Shown here: positions 36,065-43,757 of the stretch, piece by piece
How positions within the stretch are numbered: position 1 is the stretch's first letter
Layout of the letters: each line of letters opens with the position of its first letter
Assembly: GCA_038889235.1 (NCBI GenBank)
Contig: JAWAHN010000001.1
Coordinates: 592,499-656,498, forward strand
Direction: 5' to 3'
Length of the DNA: 64,000 bases
From: Candidatus Jordarchaeales archaeon
GTDB lineage: Archaea > Asgardarchaeota > Jordiarchaeia > Jordiarchaeales > Freyrarchaeaceae
Notes under the pieces: generated by a model
What the model was told of the DNA's origin: nothing
What the model saw: the letters and a program-made list of their open reading frames with translations, nothing else
The model's database searches: none
Program-made: the position numbers and the translations under genes

Positions 36065-36898
36065 TTACGTGTAATATGTTTCGGTTGGTTCCCTTTCGCG
36101 TTCGTCTCTTAACGAAGCTACAATTCTTCTCATTATTTCTGGGGGTACAGTCTCTTCTTTTCTCAGTTCTTGCTCCATTTTTTCAGCGTGCTTCTCTAAG
36201 AAGCTTGTGTCAACTCTTAATCCGTACATACTGCAAAGAACGTCTATCAATGCCTTTGACGAGCGAGGGTTGAAAGCGATTCCGGAATGGCCTTCAGCTA
36301 ACAGGGAGACTCCATCTATGCCATACTTAGGGGCGAGGAGAGGGATAGTACCGTTCAGTCCGGATATTCGTCCTCCTCTGAGGGGGACGACGTTTTCTAT
36401 AGAAAGGAAGTCTTCTAAGAGCTTCTTGTTTGTAGCTGAAACGTACACTTTGGGGTTTTTAACATAGTGAGTTGCTCCGAAGCATCCGAGAGAAACTATA
36501 GTTTCAACTGAAAGTTTTTGCATTAAGTGAAGGAGTATATGAGCTATTAGATTACTCCCTAGAGGAGTGAAGGGTTGAGTGTATGACGAAATGAAAAGGT
36601 AATCCCTGCTATCTCCCTTCAGTAAGTAGACAAATATCGAGAAGGAGTCAAACCAGTCTGCGAAAACACCGTCTTCAACTAAGGCTACTGCGGGTATATC
36701 TAGGTTTGGAATTTTCAAAATGGGACGGGCTTTGAGTTTGGCGGTCATGTAGTCGACAGCAACGAGACCAACGTTCCCTATTCCTGCAAAGCCCTGGAAC
36801 ACTATAGGGCGCTTTAGCTTTAACTTGTCAATGTCAAGACCTTTCTTAAGTGCTTTAACCTTTAACAACTCTCCAAACTTTAGATCTTCCAAGATCAT
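36065..36898 (-). CDS. PAC2-family protein
   Basis: A 277-residue PAC2 protein, the second in the window. PIVFQGFAGIGNVGLVAVDYMTAKL (about 31-55, GxxGxGxVG signature), PNLDIPAVALVEDGVFADWFDSFSIFVYLLKGDSRDYLFISSYTQPFTPLGSNLIAHILLHLMQ and SLGCFGATHYVKNPKVYVSATN, GRISGLNGTIPLLAPKYGIDGVSLLAEGHSG. The longer form and composition resemble PbaB/ATP-grasp-linked PAC2 proteins. The tail ends EPTETYYT, near but not a clear HbYX motif. ATG 36898. Confidence 0.88.
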   Translation of the reverse strand: MILEDLKFGELLKVKALKKGLDIDKLKLKRPIVFQGFAGIGNVGLVAVDYMTAKLKARPILKIPNLDIPAVALVEDGVFADWFDSFSIFVYLLKGDSRDYLFISSYTQPFTPLGSNLIAHILLHLMQKLSVETIVSLGCFGATHYVKNPKVYVSATNKKLLEDFLSIENVVPLRGGRISGLNGTIPLLAPKYGIDGVSLLAEGHSGIAFNPRSSKALIDVLCSMYGLRVDTSFLEKHAEKMEQELRKEETVPPEIMRRIVASLRDEREREPTETYYT

Positions 36899-37056
36899 TT
36901 TATAGCCTCAGAACCCTTTTTCAATTAAAAACTACGTAGAAGCCAATTTCAATTTTTCCTATGAGCGAAAAATAGTTTGGACAAAGTGTTTTACGTATAG
37001 GATAAACATGTTCTGTCGAGAACAATGAATAGAGAGGAAGTTTTATGTAACACGAT

Positions 37057-37072
37057 AAGTTTTTTAAAACTT
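37057..37072. promoter_or_regulatory. palindromic T/A element upstream of lysW operon
   Basis: AAGTTTT and AAAACTT are perfect 7-bp arms with a 2-nt spacer, overlapping the best TATA-like stretch (TTTTTTAAAA) about 90 bp before lysW. It could be both TATA box and operator for amino-acid-responsive control (inference). The remainder of 36899-37158 shows no gene. Confidence 0.4.
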
Positions 37073-37158
37073 TCCCTTTCGTTCCCTTTGTATTCTCCTT
37101 ATCTTTAAGATGGAAGCTAAGGAACATGCAGAAAACAAGGTTAAGTGAGGTGCATTCA

Positions 37159-37329
37159 ATGAAAGCAACTTGCCCTGAATGCTACTTCGAGTTTGATGTG
37201 AAAAAGGAAGTGATCATCGGGGAGATAATCGATTGCCCTGACTGCGGGGCGGAGCTCGAGGTAGTCAGTATTAATGATGAGGAAATAACACTTCAACCTG
37301 TTACAGTAGAAGAGGACTGGGGCGAATAA
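37159..37329 (+). CDS. lysW: amino-group carrier protein LysW
   Basis: A 56-residue acidic carrier that protects the amino group of glutamate or 2-aminoadipate during arginine or lysine synthesis. Zinc cysteines CPECYFEF and CPDCGAELEV, and the C-terminal EDWGE whose final Glu is the attachment point, are decisive. ATG 37159 (GAGGTG 6 nt upstream) is chosen over ATG 37126. First gene of lysW-X-Z-K; gap of 4 bp to the ligase. Confidence 0.95.
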   Translation: MKATCPECYFEFDVKKEVIIGEIIDCPDCGAELEVVSINDEEITLQPVTVEEDWGE

Positions 37330-37333
37330 TTGG

Positions 37334-38188
37334 ATGATCCTCGGAATAGTACATAATAGGATAGCGTGGGAAGAAAAAGAGATAATAGAGACTGCTAAGC
37401 AGAAAGGTGTAACTGTAAAACTATTTGATAGTAGAAATTTAGATATAGAGGTGACAGGGGAAAAGTGCAGCGTTGACGCCGTCGACATTTTCCTTCAAAG
37501 ATCTATCAGCTATCTTAAGGGACTATATTCCACGCTCGTCCTAGAGGCTATGGGGTACAGGGTGGTTAACTCGTTTAAATCACAAGAGATATGTGGCGAT
37601 AAACTTAGGACAACAATAGCTCTTAAGAAGGCAGGGCTTCCTCTTCCAAAAACTTACTTAGCGCTTTCGTGCGATGCAGCATTAAGGGCACTTGATAAGC
37701 TCGGTTACCCTGCGATAACAAAGCCGCTAATAGGAAGTTGGGGTCGTTTGGTGGCGATCCTTAACGATCCTATATCAGCCAAAGCAATATTTGAGGCAAA
37801 AGAGACTCTTGGTGAAATGATTCACAAGATATACTATATTCAGGAGTATGTTAACCACAATGCACGAGATCTAAGAGTCTTCGTTATAGGAGATGAAGTT
37901 GTTGCGGCAATGTACAGATACGTTCTCCCGAACGATTGGAGAAGCAATGCTACGATAGGTGGTAAGACGGAAGAGTGTAAAATAACAGACGAGATAGCGG
38001 AGTTAGCTATAAAGGCTGCAAAAGCAACTTTCAGCGAGATAGCAGGGATTGACATGCTTGAAGGAAAGGATGGCTTACTCCTCAACGAAGTAAACCATAA
38101 CCCAGGATTTCAACACATTGTTGCGACGACAAAAGTCGATATAGCGGGAAAGATCGTAGATTATTTAATAAAAGAGTGCAAAGTTTAA
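37334..38188 (+). CDS. LysW-glutamate/aminoadipate ligase (ArgX/LysX)
   Basis: A 284-residue ATP-grasp ligase of the RimK family that joins Glu (ArgX) or aminoadipate (LysX) to the LysW C-terminus. Seen: YPAITKPLIGSWGRLVAIL (ATP-grasp lysine and glycine loop), YIQEYVNHNARDLRVFVIGDEVVAAMYRYV, GIDMLEGKDGLLLNEVNHNPGFQHI. The N-x-P-G-F ending is, from memory, the form described for Glu-preferring ArgX; aminoadipate-type LysX differs there. With the carbamoyltransferase next door this favours arginine/ornithine synthesis, though dual use is known in archaea. Confidence 0.93.
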   Translation: MILGIVHNRIAWEEKEIIETAKQKGVTVKLFDSRNLDIEVTGEKCSVDAVDIFLQRSISYLKGLYSTLVLEAMGYRVVNSFKSQEICGDKLRTTIALKKAGLPLPKTYLALSCDAALRALDKLGYPAITKPLIGSWGRLVAILNDPISAKAIFEAKETLGEMIHKIYYIQEYVNHNARDLRVFVIGDEVVAAMYRYVLPNDWRSNATIGGKTEECKITDEIAELAIKAAKATFSEIAGIDMLEGKDGLLLNEVNHNPGFQHIVATTKVDIAGKIVDYLIKECKV

Positions 38189-38297
38189 GTCCTCGATTTG
38201 ACGTTTCGGCCGCAAAGTTTTAAACAATAGGAGATACGCAACTTTAATCCAACTATTATGCTGAGAAGTAGGTTTAGAGAGCCAAGTGGGTGTTGCC

Positions 38298-39098
38298 ATG
38301 AAAATAGTGGTTAAGGTAGGTGGAAGTTTAGCAGGTAATGAACTTGAAAAAGTTGTAGCAAACATTTCGCTAGCAGCCAAGGATAACCAGGTAGTTGTGG
38401 TCCATGGTGGAGGGGCACAAATTAACAATATTTCTGAAAGGTTAGGTAAAAAACCTGCTTACGTTACATCGCCGAGCGGGTTTGAAAGCAGATACACAGA
38501 CGAGGAGACGAGAGATATTGCTGTTATGGCTATGGTCGGAAACGTGAACAAGAGAATAGTCTCCCTCTTGAATGTTAATGGGGTTGGTGCTGTTGGGATT
38601 TCAGGTGTCGATGGACCAACTCTCATAGCTAAGAGGAAAGATAAAATAATAGTGCAGGAAGGGGATAGGAAAGTTGTTTTAAGAGGGGACTACAGTGGAA
38701 GAATTGAAAAAACAGACGGAACATTGATTTCTTTTCTTCTATCGCTAGGATATGTTCCAGTAGTAGCACCTATAGCCATAAGCACTGACGGAGAGCTTGT
38801 CAACGTCGACGGGGATAGAGCTGCTGCTAACCTTGCCAAAGTTATAAATGCGGACATACTTATTTCTGCAACGGACGTAGCTGGGGTTATTTTGAACGGT
38901 GAGGTCGTAAGGCGATTGACCATCGAAGAAGCGGAAAAACTGCTCCCCAAAATTGAGGGAGGAATGAGGAAGAAGCTTTTCGCCGCTATTGAAGCACTAA
39001 AAATTGGAGTACCTACCGTAGTGATATGTAACGGGGCCGCGGAAAATTCTGTGGTTAAAGCCGCTAGGCTGGAACATGGAACGGTGATCACTAAATGA
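38298..39098 (+). CDS. lysZ: LysW-aminoadipate/glutamate kinase (LysZ/ArgB-like)
   Basis: About 266 residues; phosphorylates the side-chain carboxylate of the LysW-linked amino acid. Amino-acid kinase features: IVVKVGGSL, VVVHGGGAQIN (about 38-48), GFESRYTDEETRD, PVVAPIAISTDGELVNVDGDRAAANLAK and GGMRKKLFAAIEAL. ATG 38298 is preferred (GGGTG 6 nt upstream); an in-frame GTG at 38286 exists. The reductase (LysY) and aminotransferase (LysJ) of the pathway are not in this window. Confidence 0.94.
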   Translation: MKIVVKVGGSLAGNELEKVVANISLAAKDNQVVVVHGGGAQINNISERLGKKPAYVTSPSGFESRYTDEETRDIAVMAMVGNVNKRIVSLLNVNGVGAVGISGVDGPTLIAKRKDKIIVQEGDRKVVLRGDYSGRIEKTDGTLISFLLSLGYVPVVAPIAISTDGELVNVDGDRAAANLAKVINADILISATDVAGVILNGEVVRRLTIEEAEKLLPKIEGGMRKKLFAAIEALKIGVPTVVICNGAAENSVVKAARLEHGTVITK

Positions 39099-40177
39099 TT
39101 AACGCTATAGAGTTTCTGAAGGAGCTCTTAGAAATACCAAGTCCTTCGGGAAGTGAAGGTGAAGTTGCCCTTTTCCTTTCGAAAAGATTGGATAAGTGGG
39201 GGTATCACGTAGAAGTTGACCGTGCTGGGAATGTTGTGGCCCAGTTGGGCGAGGGGGAACCGGTATTACTTCTGGCTTCACATTTGGACACAGTTCCGGG
39301 ACACTTTCCAGTGAGGGAGGAAGGGGGCAAAATATTTGGTAGAGGTGCTGTCGACGCTAAAGCATCCGTTGCCGCTATGGCTATAGCCGGAGTGGAGGCG
39401 GCCCGCTCAGAAATAAGGGGGAAGATAGTGTTTGCAGGAATAGTGGAGGAGGAAACAAGTCTTAGGGGTATTCAAACACTTCTTGAAGAGCTCCCAAGTA
39501 TCAATTACGCTATTTTCGGTGAGCCGACGGGAAAAAGCAGGGTTTGTTTAGCTTCCAAGGGAAGGTTATTATTAAAAATAGATGTACGAGCCACTGACAG
39601 CGGCCATGTGGCTTGCTCTTGGAGGTATAAGAATGCCATCGAAGAAGCCTTTAATCTTTGGACCCTGTTGAAGAAAGAGCTTTCGAAGATGGGGGGCTCA
39701 TATTTTTCATCCACAATACCTAACTTGACCATTTTTCAGGGAGGCAACGCCCCCAACATTACTCCTGAGCAGTGTTCGTTCTATGTGGACGTTAGGTTTC
39801 CGCCAGGCATGAACTCAGCGCAACTTTTGAAAGTTAGTGATGACGTAATAGAAGCTTTTAGGAAAAGCAGCGGTTTAAAGGTCGATTACAACATTTTGAG
39901 CCAAATAGAAGGATTTAGAACTAGCAAGCAAACTGTACTTGTGGAAGCGTTAGTGCGAGCGATAAAAGAAGAGTTAGGAGAAGAAGCGAAATTTATTAAG
40001 AAGACAGGGACATGCTTCATGAACCTGATAGGAAAACACTTCAATGTCCCAGTTGTTTGTTACGGTCCAGGAGACCCTGCACTTGAACATTCTCAAGAAG
40101 AAAGCATAGATGCGGAGGAATACTTAGCAGCAATAAGGGTATTGACTAGAACGATATGCTATGTATTGTCGAACTAG
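39095..40177 (+). CDS. lysK: LysW-lysine/ornithine hydrolase (LysK/ArgE-like)
   Basis: A 360-residue M20 metallopeptidase releasing the finished amino acid from LysW. LLLASHLDTVPG (metal His, Asp), GRGAVDAKASVAAMAIAG (bridging Asp), AGIVEEETSLRGIQTL (catalytic Glu pair), FGEPTGKSRVCLASKG and CYGPGDPALEHSQEESIDAEEYLAA (last metal His) mark the active site. ATG overlaps the lysZ stop (ATGA). Its stop overlaps the convergent carbamoyltransferase by 4 bp. Confidence 0.94.
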   Translation: MINAIEFLKELLEIPSPSGSEGEVALFLSKRLDKWGYHVEVDRAGNVVAQLGEGEPVLLLASHLDTVPGHFPVREEGGKIFGRGAVDAKASVAAMAIAGVEAARSEIRGKIVFAGIVEEETSLRGIQTLLEELPSINYAIFGEPTGKSRVCLASKGRLLLKIDVRATDSGHVACSWRYKNAIEEAFNLWTLLKKELSKMGGSYFSSTIPNLTIFQGGNAPNITPEQCSFYVDVRFPPGMNSAQLLKVSDDVIEAFRKSSGLKVDYNILSQIEGFRTSKQTVLVEALVRAIKEELGEEAKFIKKTGTCFMNLIGKHFNVPVVCYGPGDPALEHSQEESIDAEEYLAAIRVLTRTICYVLSN

Positions 40178-41160
40178 ATTATCATTAATAAGACCGCTTT
40201 TTGAACATGTAACCTGTTTTCAGCTTCGTCGTAAATTACGGAGTGAGGACCGTCGATTACGCCATCAGTAGCCTCCACGTTTCTCCGTATAGGGAGGCAG
40301 TGCATAAAGATCGAGTCTTTCTTGGTCAAACTCATCAAGTACTCGTTGCATATCCAATCTCGAAACTTAACACGCAGCTTTTTCTCTTCTTGCGGGTTAC
40401 CATAATACTTTAGCGAGCCCCAAGATTTAACATAGACGACATCAGCTCCATCGTATGCCTCTTCAACGTTGCTCGTAACTTCTAGGCTGCCTCCAGATTC
40501 TTCGGCGTTCTTTTTCGCCCACTCCATGATCTGCTGGTCGAGCTCGAAGCCTTCGGGGTGGAGAAGCGTAACGTCCATCCCGAAACGGGTTGAAATTAAG
40601 AGGGCTGAGTTTGGAACACTGCACGGGAGAGGGTTGGGGTGGTAAACCCAGCTTAAAAGGAACTTTTTTCCATGAGGGTCTCCCTTTTTCTCTATTATCG
40701 TCATTATGTCTGCTAGCTCTTGGCATGGGTGGAACATGTCGCATTCCATGTTTATTACCGGAACGTCAGCCCACATGGCGAATTCGCGTACAACCCGGTT
40801 GCTTTCCCCATAGCGCCACCCTGTCACGTTAGGAAATATTCTTATTGATATAGCATCGCCGTAGCGGGCCATAACGGAAGCAGTATCTTTTATTGACTCT
40901 GACCCTCTACCAATCCAACCAGACTCAGCTTCCATGTAGACCGCATGACCGCCTAGCTGTGTCATCCCTATTTCGAAAGAAAGGCGGGTTCTAGTGCTCG
41001 GATTAAAGAAAAGCATAATCAACGATTTTCCTCTGAGAGCGTCAGAGTAGCTTTGAGGCCTCTTTTTCACATCAAATGCCAGTTTTAGGGTATCTTCTAT
41101 TGCTTCGAGCTCCCATTCTTGTGTTGTTATGAGGTCTTTGCCTTTCAAGTCGCTTCTCAA
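40174..41160 (-). CDS. ornithine-type carbamoyltransferase, knotted N-acyl-ornithine clade
   Basis: A 328-residue transcarbamylase making a citrulline derivative. FFNPSTRTRLSFEIGMTQLGGHAVYM is the carbamoyl-phosphate S-x-R-T-R site; HPCQELADIM and IFMHCLPIRRNVEATDGVIDG are family motifs. Several stretches resemble N-acetyl/N-succinylornithine transcarbamylases and YgeW rather than ordinary ArgF: VPVINMEC, SWVYHPNPLPCSVPNSALLISTRFGMDVTLLHPEGFEL, and AENRLHVQKAVL, and it lacks the classical ornithine D-G-x-N-N motif. Lying convergent with lysW-X-Z-K by a 4-bp overlap, it may act on LysW-linked ornithine. Plain ornithine as substrate cannot be excluded. TTG 41160. Confidence 0.85.
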   Translation of the reverse strand: MRSDLKGKDLITTQEWELEAIEDTLKLAFDVKKRPQSYSDALRGKSLIMLFFNPSTRTRLSFEIGMTQLGGHAVYMEAESGWIGRGSESIKDTASVMARYGDAISIRIFPNVTGWRYGESNRVVREFAMWADVPVINMECDMFHPCQELADIMTIIEKKGDPHGKKFLLSWVYHPNPLPCSVPNSALLISTRFGMDVTLLHPEGFELDQQIMEWAKKNAEESGGSLEVTSNVEEAYDGADVVYVKSWGSLKYYGNPQEEKKLRVKFRDWICNEYLMSLTKKDSIFMHCLPIRRNVEATDGVIDGPHSVIYDEAENRLHVQKAVLLMII

Positions 41161-41217
41161 AATAACACCGCCTCGGGCCCCATGGTTACCTGAAGGAAAA
41201 ATTGAGTCACTTTAAAT

Positions 41218-41571
41218 TCAGTCCATAACGCACCTCTCTATCATTCCACTTTCCTCAAGACGCTTAACTATTTGATTGTACTTAGCCTTGTTGTTTAACA
41301 TTTCATTTATTGCTTCTTCGTTTATGTGTGTTCCGGGCTTCACTTTAACTTCGACGTCTACTCCAAGCTTATCCTCTAACACCTTCTTTATTATGACTCC
41401 TATGATGCCACCCATAGGACACATGGAAGATGTCGGGGTAAACACCACAGTGACCTTGTTTCTTTCTACTGTTATGTCATCTTCGCTAACTATTCCTAGG
41501 TCGACAACTGACATGGGTAGTTCTGGGTCGCTTACCTTCTTTAAAACTTCGAGAACATCACCTTTGTTCAT
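41218..41571 (-). CDS. MIP18/DUF59 (SufT-like) iron-sulfur assembly protein
   Basis: A 117-residue DUF59 protein. VLEVLKKVSDPELPMSVVDLGIVSEDDITVERNKVTVVFTPTSSMCPMGGIIGVIIKKVLED carries the conserved DPE and the cysteine in T.SMCPMG. Relatives (SufT, PaaD, CIAO2) help deliver Fe-S clusters to apoproteins. The C-terminal INEMLNNKAKYNQIVKRLEESGMIERC extends the domain with a helical tail. ATG 41571. Confidence 0.9.
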   Translation of the reverse strand: MNKGDVLEVLKKVSDPELPMSVVDLGIVSEDDITVERNKVTVVFTPTSSMCPMGGIIGVIIKKVLEDKLGVDVEVKVKPGTHINEEAINEMLNNKAKYNQIVKRLEESGMIERCVMD

Positions 41572-41619
41572 GTCGTTTCCACCAAATTCCTTTTCAAGAC
41601 GAATGAGGGGGAATAGAAT

Positions 41620-42861
41620 TTAAACGTTTTCCCCCACTTTTCGCCTAGGTAAAAAACACCGTTCAAACTCGCCTAGCAATTCCCTGACACTTTTCCCCGT
41701 TGCTTCGGACACCTTCCTTAGATCCTCGAATTCCGGCTTAACTCTAAGCACTCTGCCCTGTTTATCCCTCGCCACTTTCACATTAATAGGGTACCTCTTC
41801 CCTTCGACCTCAAGATCAAAAGTAATCATCTCTTTTTCTAAAATTAGCCTTTTGACTTGATGAAGACGCACACCTAAAGTTCCAGTCTCCTTGATTAATT
41901 TTTCCGCTATGCTGGTATAGTTTTCGGGTGTACATATGACTTGTAAAATGCATCCTGGTCTCCCTTTTTTCGCGATGGTAGGTATGATAGTCACGTCTCT
42001 TGCTCCAGACTTTAGAAGCAATGTTGAAACGTGGGCGATCACTTCTCCTGAAATGTCGTCTACGTTTGTCTCGACAACAACCATCTCTTCCTCGTATAGT
42101 GAAGAAGTGTTGCCAATTATCACTCTAAAAACGTTCGGGAGGTCGGCTAAATCTCGCTCTCCAGCCCCATACCCCGCTTTTATAGGCGTAACTGGTGGCA
42201 TCACGCTAAACGGTTCTGCTTTCAACGCAGCAAGTATTGCTACACCTGTCGGTGTTGCAAGCTCACAGTTAGATAAGCCAGCCAGCATAGTCATCCCGGC
42301 TTCCCGCAATATCTCAACAGTTGCAGGGGCGGGTATTGGCAGTGAACCGTGGGATGATCGAATTACGCCACATCCGACTGCTACTGGGCTAGTAAACCAC
42401 TTTGCATCAAGTAAACCGAGCTTTTCGCACATGAGTGCAGCACCCACTATGTCAAATATAGTGTCTGCTGAGCCAAGCTCATGTAGATGTACTTCTTCGA
42501 CGTTTTCGCCATGAACCTTCGCCTCCGATTTAGCGAGAAGGAAGGCAATGCTGGTTGCCATGTTCAGAGCACGCTTTGAAAGTGAGAGTTCTTGAGCAGT
42601 TTTTTCAACAAAATCCAGTAATTCTTTACCAGTAAAGCCTTTCTCTTCCTTAACGAAAAGGGAGACTTTCGTAGCCGCGATATCTTTTCGCCTAACTTTT
42701 TCGACTCTAACTTCAGCTTCCGAACATTTATTTACTACTTTAGGTAAAACACTAGCCAGTTCTTCGAGTTCACTCCACTCTCCACACAAGTCGACGAGCG
42801 CACCCAAGAACATGTCACCGGAAACACCAGCAATGGACGAATCGGCTATAGCTATTGACAC
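41620..42861 (-). CDS. larC: nickel-pincer cofactor biosynthesis protein LarC
   Basis: A 413-residue LarC that inserts nickel into the pincer cofactor using CTP. ADSSIAGVSGDMFLGALVDLC, VEEVHLHELGSADTIFDIVGA (HxHE), VGCGVIRSSHGSLPIPAPATVEIL, NCELATPTGVAILAAL, GYGAGERDLADLPNVFRV and the NVDDISGEVIAH segment match the family over its full length in a single frame. It starts 3 bp after the larB stop. LarA and LarE are not in the window. Confidence 0.95.
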   Translation of the reverse strand: MSIAIADSSIAGVSGDMFLGALVDLCGEWSELEELASVLPKVVNKCSEAEVRVEKVRRKDIAATKVSLFVKEEKGFTGKELLDFVEKTAQELSLSKRALNMATSIAFLLAKSEAKVHGENVEEVHLHELGSADTIFDIVGAALMCEKLGLLDAKWFTSPVAVGCGVIRSSHGSLPIPAPATVEILREAGMTMLAGLSNCELATPTGVAILAALKAEPFSVMPPVTPIKAGYGAGERDLADLPNVFRVIIGNTSSLYEEEMVVVETNVDDISGEVIAHVSTLLLKSGARDVTIIPTIAKKGRPGCILQVICTPENYTSIAEKLIKETGTLGVRLHQVKRLILEKEMITFDLEVEGKRYPINVKVARDKQGRVLRVKPEFEDLRKVSEATGKSVRELLGEFERCFLPRRKVGENV

Positions 42862-42864
42862 TTT

Positions 42865-43665
42865 TCACCCCCCGGGTATTTTTTCTCTAAACATTGCTGC
42901 CCTGTTAGCTATCAAAGCCGCGATTACGCCTGCTCCAACCCCGTTGTCAATGTTAACAACGGCGACTCCGGGAGCGCATGTTTGAAGCATCGTGAAAAGG
43001 GCGCCAACGCCGCCTCCTCCAAACCCGTACCCCGTGCTTGTTGGAACACCTATTACCGGAAGGTTCACGAGTCCTGAAACTACGGAGGGGAGCGCGCCCT
43101 CCATTCCAGCGACAACAACTATTACATCTACCCCGTTTCTGACCATGTCGGCAAGCGGCTTAAATACTCTGTGAATTCCTGCGACCCCAACGTCATAGGC
43201 GACGTAAACTTCGCACCCCATACATCTTGCAGTTAGCCTGACTTCTTCGGCTACAGGTATGTCTGCTGTACCTCCGGTTAGGACACCTACCTTTCCGCCG
43301 GTCTTAGTCAGTTTGTAATCCGGCCTCCTGACGTAAATAGTTCCAGTTTCTTCTATCACTTCTAGCGAAAACATGCTCTCCGGAAACTCTTTTCTTAACA
43401 AGGACAACTGTTCCTCGTTGCACTTGGTTACAATAACGTAACCTTTCTCTTCAACAACTCTTCTAGCGATCTCAACAAGGTACTCTTTTCGCTTACCTTT
43501 AGCATAAACAATTTCCGGCGTACTCGAGCGGAGCTCCCTCTTCACGTCTATCTTGGCGATATTACCAACTTCCAGTATTTGAAAGAAACGAATTGCCCTT
43601 TCAGCTTCATCTAAGCTAATTTCGCCTTTAACTAGCTTCTCGAGGATCTCCCTTAACTGGCTTAT
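42865..43665 (-). CDS. larB: pyridinium-3,5-biscarboxylate synthase LarB, AUA start
   Basis: About 266 residues; carboxylates nicotinic acid adenine dinucleotide in pincer-cofactor synthesis; related to PurE. VGVLTGGTADIPVAEEVRLTARCMGCEVYVAYDVGVAGIHRVF, VVVAGMEGALPSVVSGLVNLPVIGVPTSTGYGFGGGGVGALFTMLQTCAPGVAVVNIDNGVGAG are LarB/PurE hallmarks. The family N-terminus (SQLREILEKLVKGEISLDEAERAI) begins directly after ATA 43663-43665, with GGAGG 9 nt before it. In frame, the only canonical starts nearer than the promoter are absent; TTG 43716 and an ATG at 43815 lie upstream of the TATA box. So AUA is the likely initiator. Confidence 0.9.
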   Translation of the reverse strand: MSQLREILEKLVKGEISLDEAERAIRFFQILEVGNIAKIDVKRELRSSTPEIVYAKGKRKEYLVEIARRVVEEKGYVIVTKCNEEQLSLLRKEFPESMFSLEVIEETGTIYVRRPDYKLTKTGGKVGVLTGGTADIPVAEEVRLTARCMGCEVYVAYDVGVAGIHRVFKPLADMVRNGVDVIVVVAGMEGALPSVVSGLVNLPVIGVPTSTGYGFGGGGVGALFTMLQTCAPGVAVVNIDNGVGAGVIAALIANRAAMFREKIPGG

Positions 43666-43674
43666 AGCACTCTC

Positions 43675-43679
43675 CCTCC
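43675..43679 (-). promoter_or_regulatory. ribosome-binding site of larB that points to an AUA start
   Basis: GGAGG on the minus strand, 9 nt before ATA 43665. The only other start-like word nearby, GTG at 43670, is out of frame and stops after one further codon. Confidence 0.6.
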
Positions 43680-43700
43680 GGCCGGGCAGGACGTGATGGC

Positions 43701-43710
43701 TATTTAAATA
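43701..43710. promoter_or_regulatory. palindromic TATA box shared by larB and queC
   Basis: TATTTAAATA is its own reverse complement and lies about 40 bp from the larB start on one side and 50 bp from queC on the other. No other TATA-like word is seen in the divergent gap, so one box probably drives both directions. Confidence 0.55.
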
Positions 43711-43744
43711 TCTCAACGATAATACCTTAAAAGTGTAGTGCGCT

Positions 43745-43751
43745 GGAGGGG
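43745..43751 (+). promoter_or_regulatory. ribosome-binding site of queC that points to an AUA start
   Basis: GGAGGGG six bases before ATA 43758-43760. No ATG, GTG or TTG occurs in frame between here and codon 20 of the conserved domain. Confidence 0.6.
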
Positions 43752-43757
43752 AATAAT

